A DNA stretch of 64,000 nt from Phialocephala subalpina (taxonomy: Eukaryota > Ascomycota > Leotiomycetes > Helotiales > Mollisiaceae): contig FJOG01000026.1 in the NCBI GenBank assembly GCA_900073065.1, positions 80,617-144,616 on the forward strand, in the 5' to 3' direction. A program made the translations under genes and the position numbers. Each line of letters begins with the position of its first letter. Position 1 is the first letter of the stretch. The notes under the pieces were generated by a model, which searched no databases, was not told where the DNA came from, and saw only the letters and a program-made list of their open reading frames with translations. This document shows positions 35,400 through 44,696 of the stretch, piece by piece.

Positions 35400-35946
35400 A
35401 GGACGATTGTAGAGAGATCCGGTGAGCTTTTCGTTAGGGAATATTTGGAGGGATTTTGGGGACGAGAGGGTGATGTCCTCGAAAAGGTCTGAGGAATCGC
35501 AATCTCGTCGTCGCCGTTCGATTACCTGCCTGCAGCGGGGTCTAGACTCTAAATGAAGATTGCGCGACGAAAGAAGGCTACGGTCTAGCTTGAAGCTCTT
35601 TAGCGGATGTATCGCACAGTAGTACAATCTCTGGCTGGAGATACAGTATCTTGTGCGATCCAAAGAGGTTCGTTGTCTTGTCTTGTGAGGTTGCTGTTAT
35701 GACGGTGCAGCTTGGTTCGCCAGGAGACTGCCTGGTCAAAAAATTGCCCCGCGACGCTAGTGGATCGTCCTCCAGATCTTTGATAATGGACGATCAGTCC
35801 ACGAGGCTCTTGTAAAGCTCTTATTAACCTTAATTTAGTTGAGACGATCACTTGAAATACTCGACAAGGAAAATATCTGCCGAAAACACCTCGAAACACG
35901 GCGGCAGACGACCATTAAGCTCTTCAAACCTCCGTACACCACAATC
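35400..35946. other. Intergenic between rearranged VPS4 5' end and prefoldin gene
   Basis: Where the VPS4 MIT exon should be, translations of the minus strand show no MIT-like helices. One minus frame stays open for about 50 codons up to the duplication (ending LAKRKKPGM) but has no Met and does not resemble Vps4. The right end is the presumed promoter of the prefoldin gene. Confidence 0.5.
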
Positions 35947-36520
35947 ATGGCAGACGTACAGCAACGACTGCAAGCCCTCTCCGAGGAGTATCAGAAGCTT
36001 CAGACAGGTATATAACCTCGAAATCGTCATGGGAAATCTGCTTACACAATAGCATAGAGCTACAAAACAACATTCAGTCGGGGCAGAAGCTCGAGTCGCA
36101 ACGGCAGGAGAACAAGGGTGTTCAGAAGGTCTGTGGTGTCATCTGTACTTGACAGACTTGGGACTGAATGGAGCAGGAGTTTGCTGGCCTGGACGATGGT
36201 GCGAATATTTACAAATTGGTTGGACCTGTTCTGTTGAAGCAAGACAAAACCGAAGCTGTGATGGCTGTGGATGGACGATTGGAGTTTATTGAGAACGAGA
36301 TGTGAGGTCCTATAAAGACTACGTAGAGCCCGGAGCTGATGTTGTTATAGCAAGAGGGTAGATAAGCAGATCAAGGATGTTCAGGACAAGAGCGATGCGC
36401 TGAGAACAGAGGTGAGTTCGTAAATCTGGTACTTGAAGCTAGGAGTTGACGTTGGACTAGATCATCCGAGCACAAACAGAGGCACAGGAGCAAGGTGCTC
36501 AAACACAAGTCGCAGCTTGA
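35947..36520 (+). CDS. YKE2: Prefoldin subunit 6 (beta-type)
   Basis: Subunit of the hexameric prefoldin/GimC chaperone that delivers actin and tubulin to the cytosolic chaperonin. Five small exons: 35947-36007, 36058-36128, 36177-36301, 36351-36411 and 36461-36520, giving 125 aa, the usual size. All junctions keep frame (phases 1, 0, 2, 0). The start MADVQQRLQALSEEYQKLQ begins the first coiled-coil helix. The middle has the beta-hairpin signature ANIYKLVGPVLLKQD followed by VDGRLEFIENEI and the second coiled coil (KQIKDVQDKSDALR). The four introns are 48-50 nt, high density for 125 codons. Intact. Confidence 0.94.
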
Positions 36521-37483
36521 TGGAATTAGGAAGCATATTTGGCGTTCGGGATTTGCATTGCATGGCGTACGATACCAAAAGGAACGGACAGAACGATTCT
36601 GCGGATCTCATGAGCATATGCCAATTCGGATCTGCTAACCCCGCTCCTACTCTTCATTGATATGCCAGGCTACGAAAGGTCAAACAGCGTGCTGACTTTA
36701 GAGAAAGAGAGCAAGTAATCACGACCTTCTTTGCCAAACAGTCATTTTCTGCTCACCAGAAGCCAGAATTGCAGCATTAAGCCCGATCAGAAGTGTCGGC
36801 AAAACCTTGACAAAAATGATTTTCATTTTTAGCATTCTAAAATATGATTGGAGGCATTTGTACTTTTGTTGGCGTCAATTAAATTGTTTAATATTCTTCG
36901 TTGAGCCTCCTCGCTTATGCCCCCCTTTCCAACAGAAAGGAGAAGCTTTGAAAAAAGAAAATTGGCAAAAAGATCAACTCCGCGCCGGGCAACCGACTTG
37001 ACCTTTCTCAGGTCGAGGAACTCGGATTCGAGTGTCTTTATTATTCCTCGACATTTTGAATTTCTGTTTGTTCGGAGGTTTGCGAACTGGTTGGCTCGAT
37101 GAATTACACAGTAGATGTCCCGTTGACCTCATCTACATCTAGGCATCTGTAGATGTGTAAAGCCATTCTTCCAGGGGATGACTTCGCTTGCTGGAATGCA
37201 ACCTACCACTTTGACTCCAATTTGAGCATAAAGCGTTTTTACTTTTAGATGGAAAAGAAATACTTATTTCTGTATGGAGCGAATGTGCTCGTAGGTCTCA
37301 AGCGAGGTTACTCTTAAAAGCTTTTAGCTTCCGAGCGATGCCATGATTCTTTTCTTGGTGAATGATACGCTTTCTTCGTCTGATTTTGGCTAGTATTCAT
37401 TTGCACAGGATTGGGTTTGAAAGTGCAGAAGACGTAGGAAAGAACAACTTACAGAGAAGAGGATAAGTCTAAAAGGCCGCTAC
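36521..37483. other. Intergenic, AT-rich, no supported gene
   Basis: Nearly 1 kb with only short chance frames. It marks the transition from housekeeping genes to the accessory stretch at 37.5-43.3 kb. Confidence 0.55.
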
Positions 37484-37802
37484 TTGCTTGTGATCCTGCA
37501 CTATGTATCGGCACTTCTTTCGTATTCTGGCAGCCACGAGGGGTCAAGGTATTCCGAGACCTTTCATCGAACACTCTCAAGATTCCTGGGCTACACGATG
37601 ATGGATGCTCTTTGCGTCCAAACCATTCAAAATCAGGCAGCTAAGCACGTCAATCATCTGCGAAACTTACTTAGAGTTCCGACATTCCACAGGAAGGACG
37701 CTCCTCCCCACCTACCGCCACAACAAATTCAAAACTGGATGTTAAATATTTCCGACTTTAACACCAAATCATCGCCTCAATGATGAAACCGACGATATTT
37801 CA

Positions 37803-38474
37803 TTGTCCTCGAAGCTCCCCATCGGGCTTCGGCTTCAGATATGGAGGGAAGCAATGCCTCGTCGAATCATCATCGAGAATTGTCCATACTGGTCAATAGA
37901 CAAGGCCACGCTCCACTGCGTCAACGGGTGCTCGATCAATGCTTGTAGGGAGTCGAGAATAGAGAGCTTGAGACATAAGGCTACTGCAGTCGGCAGTGCA
38001 GACAAGCGAACGTTTGATCCGTCCGGTGACATCTTGTGTCTGTATTACGGCGATGTAGGTACGATGAGCCTGTCGGATGCGTTTCACATACAGCGCTTGG
38101 GTAGACCATTCCACTTCTACAATGGAGTGTTCGATATCGACGCGAGAAAGGAAATCGAACGAGTCGAAATCATTGTTCGCGATGCTATCTCTGCAGGACC
38201 ATCCTCAGAGTACGAAGCCTTCCCGCAGGTCTTACTGCCGTTTCTACGCCGATTTCCAGTGATGAGAGAGGTAACGGTAGGGAAGCTTCGTAGTGATCGA
38301 CTGAGCGTGAAGACCGGTGTCTGGGAAAAGACTACAAGCTTCGAGAAATATTCAGTCATGCGCAAACCAACTCTGCGGAAGGTTCAGACCAAGGTTGAGG
38401 AGGCATTTGAGAAGGAGAAACTCCTCCGTCCTGAGTGGAAGGCGCTTTCTGTCAGATTTATACAGCAGTTATGA
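37803..38474 (+). CDS. 2EXR-type protein, 5' end unresolved
   Basis: The open frame of 223 codons starts with SSKLPIGLRLQIWREAMPRRIIIEN, a good match to the 2EXR core (F-x-x-F-x-x-LP-x-E-x-R-x-x-IW-x-x-A-x-P) except that the leading Phe residues are replaced. A second landmark (CRESRIESLRHKA) is present. There is no ATG: the frame opens after a TAA near 37744, and the first sense codons include TTG. An upstream frame (37593-37783, MMDALCVQTIQNQAAKHVNHL) could be the N-terminal part, as intact paralogues carry ~80 residues before the motif. I found no canonical splice pair joining them in phase. The gene is therefore either 5'-truncated, frameshifted near 37780, or unusually spliced. Function unknown. 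Confidence 0.6.
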   Translation: MSSKLPIGLRLQIWREAMPRRIIIENCPYWSIDKATLHCVNGCSINACRESRIESLRHKATAVGSADKRTFDPSGDILCLYYGDVGTMSLSDAFHIQRLGRPFHFYNGVFDIDARKEIERVEIIVRDAISAGPSSEYEAFPQVLLPFLRRFPVMREVTVGKLRSDRLSVKTGVWEKTTSFEKYSVMRKPTLRKVQTKVEEAFEKEKLLRPEWKALSVRFIQQL

Positions 38475-38980
38475 ATGATTGACGAGGACCTCTTGATTGA
38501 TAGTCGGTTGCGCAACTTCAGAAATGGTTTCTTTTGTTGGGTACGGCTTGGTAGATGGATGTCCACTATGGAACGGCATATTGCGAGAAGAGGTTTTGAT
38601 TTCCCCCATTTGCGTTGCGTTTCTGAGCCTTCGGCATCCTACTAAAGATCGCACATGCGTCGTGTGGCCCAAATGTCTGTCTATACTTGAGTACTTAAGC
38701 AATTTATAAGTGCCATAGAGACCAGGAACATTGGAACAGGGTCCTGCTATGTCGGGAGTGACCCCTTTAGGTAAAGAAGTACCTCGATATATTTGAGAAC
38801 ACCTCAGACGAAAGGAAGGTTGGTCTATTCACTTAGTATTTTCGAACGAATTCGCCTTCAATCTTTATAGCTTGAGTTTGTCCGTAGTTCTTCCTCGGCG
38901 CGTTATCCCTCGTGCCTTTCATATCAAGAACGCATTTGTGCACCTCAACAACGTCTACCCAACGCCCTGGCCACGCACCA
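38475..38980. other. Intergenic within the 2EXR stretch
   Basis: No gene recognised between the two 2EXR loci. It probably contains the 3' UTR of the first and the promoter of the second. Confidence 0.45.
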
Positions 38981-40140
38981 ATGGGAAACCTAATCAACGC
39001 CATGGCGAGAACTGATTCCGGTGCGCAATCCAATGATCCTGTCAAGGAAAACGTACGTTTGTGCGGACGCGACATCGAGCTTCCCATGCCAGAGCTGAAG
39101 TTGCTGACAAGTTGTAGGACAATGATTCAACCGAGAGCCTTACTGCCAGCCCAAATCAACCCATCATGGCCGCCGAAATCTACATGCAAAAGGTCCAGCA
39201 GCTCGCTCAACTATCCCGTGATGCGCAAGTCCTCACCGAGTCCCTACAAGCTGTAACGGCACAAGCTCTTGGAACAAGCGTGTACTCTCAGACTACCCTT
39301 TCGACTCACTGAAGCTGATCCAGTCCGTTACTCGTGTACTCGACACGTTCGTGAAGCAAGGTAGCGAGTATGCCAAGCTCGATAGATTCACCTTGTTCCC
39401 GAAACTTCCTATTGAACTGAGGATCAAAATTTGGAGGGAAGCTATGCCAAGCCCTCGCGTTGTACAGACTTGGAGGATTGACGTCTCTGAAAGTCATAAG
39501 GATCATATAGACTTTGCGAGGGGTGCTGACGAGCGTCCCATGAACCTCGTTCACCATCCGCCTCCCCACGTTGCTTCATGTCTGCCAGGAGTCAAGAACA
39601 GAGGCCTTGAAGAAGTACAATTGGAAGCCTGATACAATCAGCTACTTGTCGTACGATTGGATCGATCCGGCAGAGGACACCGTTTATCTCGCACCTAGTG
39701 CGTATGAAGACCTCAACCTATTCGACTACATATCATGCTTGGCTGTTACAGTAGTGAACATTCAGCATCTTGCTATGGATAGCTGCTTCTGGGTGGATGC
39801 CATGGCTCAACCCTTGATTAAGCGTTTCACTGGTCTGAAATCATTCACGATGATAATGAAGTGCGAACGTCATTACTGCGTTGAAGAGCACGACCCACGC
39901 GGTCTTGAGCCGTGAGGCCTGAAGTTGGCGGACTTGGTGTTGGATCCTTCAGAGACCGAGGCTGAATACTCAATCGATGCTATTGAAACGATTAGGAAGG
40001 AATATGAGCAACACGTTATCGAGGCCAAGAAAGGTGGAATCCAATTTGTGCTACCATTACTTCAAGTCAAAATCCTCGAGGCCTTTGAATGCGGTCTCTG
40101 CGAGCAAGAGTCAGGGGTCGATTCGGAGTTTGATTTTTAA
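38981..40140 (+). pseudogene. 2EXR-type protein gene with two frameshifts and one stop
   Basis: Exon 1 (38981-39052, MGNLINAMARTDSGAQSNDP) joins across a 65-nt intron (GTACGT..TTGTAG) to exon 2 at 39118 (MAAEIYMQKVQQLAQLSRDA and on). The frame then breaks near 39285: one frame ends TTLSTH-stop, while DYPFDSLKLIQSVTRVLD continues in another. The core follows (LFPKLPIELRIKIWREAMPSPRVV). A second break near 39560 separates this from LLHVCQESRTEALKKY, the second family hallmark. A TGA at 39913-39915 (GLEP-stop-GLKL) lies in the last third, after which the frame is open to 40140. Three independent lesions in an otherwise recognisable gene support a pseudogene. Confidence 0.8.
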
Positions 40141-40516
40141 TGGAGGGCCTAAGTCGCTTGGGTTTCATCGCTAGGCAGTAGGAGCTCAGTGAGAGCGTGG
40201 CAGTAGGAATTGCTGGGATGGTACTTAGCCTGACTCATAGACAGTCTAGAAATGAATAATGGCAGCAGAGCATCACTGCACGATATGCAAAAGTGAATGT
40301 CCCCAGTTTTCATGGATCATTATGCCCTTCAAAAGTTTGACTTTGGGCTGGACTGCCATTCTTTTCTTTGAACTCCCTTCGCCCCTTCCATTGACGTTCA
40401 GTCTTTACCACGCCCAAGCATCAGAAGGGTCGGAGATCTATTCCACAACATCATATCATAAATTAAGGTGGTGCATTTTCATTCCCCCCGCCCTGCATTC
40501 AATTATCTCCATCACC

Positions 40517-41247
40517 ATGGAACACATGTTGGTCCAATCCCTTTTGAACCCAGATCCTCCGAGTCCAGAGAATTCTATTGGGAATCTTGCTAATTTCTGC
40601 TTCAAGGTGAGAGCCTCATGGAATTCAAAGGACTTGGTCTGACACTCTCTTCACAGAATCGCAAAGGAGTCTCGGCTCCCCAGCTCCCACTCACACCCAC
40701 GCCTGACCCCCAGCACCAGCTTAAGGACAGACATGCAAAAAGGAGTGGGTGGACACCTATAAATTCTGCGATTGACGATGAAGACACAGAGGCTCAGTAC
40801 CAGCTTATCGACAGACACATAACAAGGAGTTCCTGGGAGCCTATCAATTCTGCGAGTGACGAAGAAGTCACAGAGGCAGCACATATCTTGATGAAGCTCA
40901 GTACTCACACTTATGGACGGACGGTGGACGACTCCGAAGCGGCAGAGACGATATTGCAACTCCAATATCAAGAGGTGGTGTTCACAGCGCCGCCAACTCT
41001 CCCACCTGGTACCCATACCACCTGCAAGAGTCCACACACGAGTCCATACGAGAGCCCAAAACTACGAAGCCAAGTCCATTTTGGTGATGAGGATACAATC
41101 TTTGACGGCCAAACTGTGTCTGCCAGATCTCGCGAAACGTCTCCAAAAAGGCAACGATGTGAAATACCCCCCGCCTTGTCAAAAACCGCAAGCTCGTCAC
41201 AAACGGAATACTCGACAGAGACCGAACACTGGACGGGATCCGAGTGA
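40517..41247 (+). CDS. Hypothetical low-complexity protein with internal 28-aa repeat; probable frameshift near stop
   Basis: Exon 1 (40517-40606, MEHMLVQSLLNPDPPSPENS) and exon 2 (40657-41247) join across a 50-nt intron (GTGAGA..TCACAG, TCTGAC branch), giving 226 aa. Residues about 49-104 are two tandem 28-residue repeats (Q-x-QL-x-DRH..R-S-x-W-x-PINSA-x-D-x-E-x-TEA). The rest is Ser/Thr/Pro-rich with SPHTSPYESPK. Directly after the stop, a different frame stays open to 41506 and looks equally protein-like (SDRKGPSLPAIENSTRDETEDEED, then RRRRSIAYSSGF). That hints at a frameshift near 41240 or an unseen splice. Unknown function. Confidence 0.6.
40711..40878 (+). repeat. Two tandem 84-bp coding repeats
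   Basis: Copies 40711-40794 and 40795-40878 are head-to-tail, in frame (28 codons each) and clearly diverged. Shared blocks include CAG.ACCAGCTTA..GACAGACA and CCTAT.AATTCTGCGA. The changes keep the frame, as expected for a coding tandem duplication of moderate age. Confidence 0.85.
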
Positions 41248-41524
41248 TCGTAAGGGACCGTCGTTACCTGCCATCGAAAATTCTACTCGTGACGAGACTG
41301 AAGACGAAGAAGACACAACGCCTAACGGCGCCCCAGAACACTCGCCAAGGACTCCCAATGTCATTCACCGGAGACGTCGAAGCATTGCTTACAGTTCTGG
41401 CTTTCCTAGTGGCTTGTGTATTGTTGTCAATGATGAGGATTCTGATGAAAGTCAAGAAATGCCACAAGGGCCAAGACGGAGAGGTTCGAGTATCAGGTTG
41501 ATTTAGAGAGGATGAGTAGCGAGA

Positions 41525-41706
41525 GTTCTTGAACACTGTATGTGTGCGATACGGCGTGGCTTAGGATGTTTGTTATGCTTGAATTGTTGGAATACTTGGA
41601 TTGTCGAGTTGTACCCCTCCTCGAGCAATGGGCATTGAATAGAGTGTGCAGTGTTTAGCGACAGACAGTGCAGGAGAAAAGGGGTCAGAATGCTAGTGAT
41701 TTTCAT
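41525..41706 (-). CDS. Possible small secreted protein (weak)
   Basis: A 67-codon frame ending at 41503 on the minus strand starts with a signal-peptide-like segment (MKITSILTPFLLHCLSLNTAHS), followed by two Cys and one N-glycosylation sequon (NST). It overlaps the 3' end of the neighbouring plus-strand open frame and has no recognised relatives. Composition alone supports it, so it may be chance. Confidence 0.2.
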
Positions 41707-42081
41707 CGTTGAAGCTCTTTAAATGCTCATGACATCTTGAAAATTCGCGACGGCAACGGCTGGGAGTTGGAGCTGAGTTGGACCTTACCCAGTGACTCGC
41801 ACCTACTGTTTGCGGTTCCTTTCCTTCAAAGGTGAACTGGAAGTCGAAGTGGGGTCGCTAGCGTGGCTCGCTTAGCTCTGCTACTTCCTCTCGCAACCTC
41901 CCACACTTCTTCTTCCTTCAACATCTCCCAACCTGGAGCTTCCCTCATTCAGCTCCATCGCTGAACGGCTCCTTGTGCTTCGATACCAAGAGCAGTACCG
42001 CATGCGAGCTTGCTGTCGATTGTGTATTTCATCTGCGCGCACAAACAAATTTGGTCGGAGAGCTGCGCTTGTGACTTGAAG

Positions 42082-42298
42082 GTGAGTCCTTCTTTACTAT
42101 CCTAGATGGTAGGAGGAATTCACTAACAATGTAGGCAAAACGTTACGGACAGATTATGGAGAGAAGAAAGGCAGAGGAGCTTTAGTTAAGATCCAGGTGC
42201 GTTTTAAGTACTCATGCAACCCAAAAGAACCGACTGGCTTACTGACAATGATGGACTAGACGCCATCTACGAATAATTACACGCAACCGGATCTCATC
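42082..42298 (+). promoter_or_regulatory. Probable 5' UTR with two introns upstream of 2EXR gene
   Basis: Upstream of the ATG at 42299 lie two GT..AG pairs with fungal signals: AAG|GTGAGT at about 42081 to AATGTAG at 42134, and CAG|GTGCGT at about 42197 to GACTAG at 42260. No coding frame runs through them, so they would be leader introns. Confidence 0.4.
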
Positions 42299-43297
42299 AT
42301 GAACACCATCCCACCGTCAGTGCAGGCGCTCCGCATGGAAGAGGCCGAGAAGGCTGCTCTTGCCATTGTAGCTGCAGCCCGAAAGTTCGCTTCGGAGCCA
42401 ACGAGCATCTCCCAACAGTCATGGCAAAGTTTGCTAGTATCTATCAACGATCTGTCGCGAAGCGTCCACACTCGAGCATATCCTCCTGCTGCTAAAAAGG
42501 ACGGAGTGAAGTTTTTCCAGTTCTCTAAGCTGCCATTGGAGTTGAAGCTTAAGATCTGGAGATACGCGATGCCAGACAAGAGAATCCTGGTAATGTCGCT
42601 AGAGTTCGATGGCCACTTTTGGGGCAAGTTCTTACGAGCCAATGATCTGAGTCCAACGGAGGAGGGCTTGAAATGGAGAGAATGGCAGAACGATGGCTCG
42701 AAGCACAAGGTCCAGCTCGCACGGGGCCACGCAAGCATCCAGCAGGTGTGTGCGGACTCTCGCGAGGAAGCTCTGAGAGAATACACAGTTTGTCTAGACC
42801 TGAAACAGAGGAACGACAGTCCTATCAGGATAAATCCAACAGATGACGTTCTCTATACCCCCAAGCAGATGCTTGAATCGTCCAATTGCCGAAATTTCCG
42901 GTTGGGTCATTGCTGGAAGGACAATGTATTAGGGGTGATCCAGCACATCGCGTTCGATGGCAAGACCATCATGGATATGTTGAACAGGGATAGTGGAAAT
43001 CCATTTCGAAATTTTACTGTCTTGAAAGATGTCACCGTCGTGCGCCACGATGACCGTTGCGAACTCACATCCTATTCCCTGAGGAAAGGTGATATCTCTT
43101 TCGAAGTTCCACAGGAAATGCTACCATCTCCAGCCGTCGATGAATATCCAAAAATCATCGAGCAGCTTCGGTCTAGGCTCTTGAAGTACCACACTCAGAA
43201 CCCTAATTGGCAAGTTCCCGCCATTCGATTCAAAGTTTTACATTTCAACGGCAAGCGATGCTGTAACATGACATGGAGGGAGTGGAGGAAAATATGA
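42299..43297 (+). CDS. 2EXR-type protein, intact
   Basis: Single-exon frame of 332 aa from the ATG at 42299 (MNTIPPSVQALRMEEAEKAA). About 80 residues of helical leader precede the 2EXR core FFQFSKLPLELKLKIWRYAMP (about residues 67-87), which has both aromatic residues and the ELK-x-x-IW signature. A second landmark is QQVCADSREEALREYTVCL. The C-terminal half includes NPTDDVLYTPKQM, as in the family. It is the only fully intact member of the three-gene 2EXR stretch (37.8-43.3 kb). Function unknown; such proteins are expanded and fast-evolving in filamentous ascomycetes. Confidence 0.85.
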   Translation: MNTIPPSVQALRMEEAEKAALAIVAAARKFASEPTSISQQSWQSLLVSINDLSRSVHTRAYPPAAKKDGVKFFQFSKLPLELKLKIWRYAMPDKRILVMSLEFDGHFWGKFLRANDLSPTEEGLKWREWQNDGSKHKVQLARGHASIQQVCADSREEALREYTVCLDLKQRNDSPIRINPTDDVLYTPKQMLESSNCRNFRLGHCWKDNVLGVIQHIAFDGKTIMDMLNRDSGNPFRNFTVLKDVTVVRHDDRCELTSYSLRKGDISFEVPQEMLPSPAVDEYPKIIEQLRSRLLKYHTQNPNWQVPAIRFKVLHFNGKRCCNMTWREWRKI

Positions 43298-44696
43298 TGT
43301 GCGGCTATGCTGAATGCAATATAATTGGGGCTGCTCGAGGATATAAGCATTCGATCACTTCCTCCTGACGAATCTCCTTAAAGGCAGTGTTGCTGGACTT
43401 ATTGTTGATGGGACAAAGTTCGGATGGTACAGAGCATTCTCAAGCAATGGAAATGAATCATGATCGGCTGGCGCTTTCTCTCAGAATAGCTTGACACAAC
43501 TATGATGTGGCACTTAAGCAACGAGACAAATCACAACACGATAACACAATTTGACATTGAAGCATAGAATATGATGTGGTGGCTGGCTTATGTCGAGCTT
43601 ATTACAGCACTAAGGAGCTCCAATAAAAATCGAACCAATTCCATGGTCTAGGCACTATTGTGAAATTCTAATCCTCTGATTGTGCCCTGTATTGGACATC
43701 TGTCTTGAGCTGAGATGAGAATGGTCTAGAACGCAACATTGAGCAGCCGCGGCATCTCCAATCCTGGATCAAGCCGCCGTACTGCAATAATACATATCGC
43801 GTATACCAGCTAGAAAGTCAAGACTACTACTGAATTGCATTTTAGCACAAGTGTCTAAGCACAAGGAGAATCAAGCGTGAAAGCATGTTTCGTCACTTGA
43901 CTGCGTTAGGGCGTGCTCCATGTCACTTCTTGTCAAGAAGGGCATCACAAAGAAGGCAGAACGGTGGCAGCGAAAAGAAAAGAAAAGAAAGGCAAGTCTC
44001 AGATCAATCATTGAATTGATCAAATTGATCATCTACTCCACAGCACAACATAAAATACAGCCAACAGCAACCTCATCTCTCATGCTCCCATCTCAATATC
44101 TCTTCATATCCTTTTTCTCTTCAATTCCTCACTCCCCTCTTTCTAAACACAAACACGCTACTCCACCTATTCCATACCACCCAACTACTATTGCCTTCCA
44201 TGCCATTTTCTCAAGTTCCCTGAACGAATTCTTCATGCACACGTCATCGATAAAAAAAGAATCCCATCCATCCATTCATCCTAAACCCATCCAAACCCAT
44301 CGAAAATGCAAGAGCCAGACAGACGTTCCCTCCCTCCAACCCGAGGCCCCCTGGGCAGAGCCGATAAAACGCCATCAATGAATACCATAGTTTGTAAAAG
44401 GAACGCGGAAGGACGACATCAGCGCAGAATGAGGAAGGAAATTTTTTAGTACACATTGACAGATTAGGTTTTCGCGGTTGATTGATTTGGGGCACAAGAA
44501 GGCCTTCCCATATGTACGGTTTGGTGGGGTTTGTGCGAGGTTCAACTTCTTTTTCGTTGAGTGGTGAGCGAGTGTTGTGGTGTTTTCAGACCCGATGTTC
44601 CTTCTTCTTGAGGAAAAGGGTTAAGCGAGTGTGGTGCGAGGCAGGAGCGCTCTTCTAATTTGGGGCATTCATGATATCCAAAGATGGTAAAGATGA
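43298..44696. other. 1.4-kb intergenic, no supported gene
   Basis: A plus frame at 43920-44381 is open but has a UTR-like composition (runs of CCAT/ATCC and AAAGAAAAG) and no motif. The right part probably contains the long 3' UTR of SPT7. Confidence 0.5.

Noticed and set aside
43920..44381. 153-aa plus-strand frame
   Set aside because: Composition is that of CT/CA-rich untranslated sequence, with no homology-like motif.
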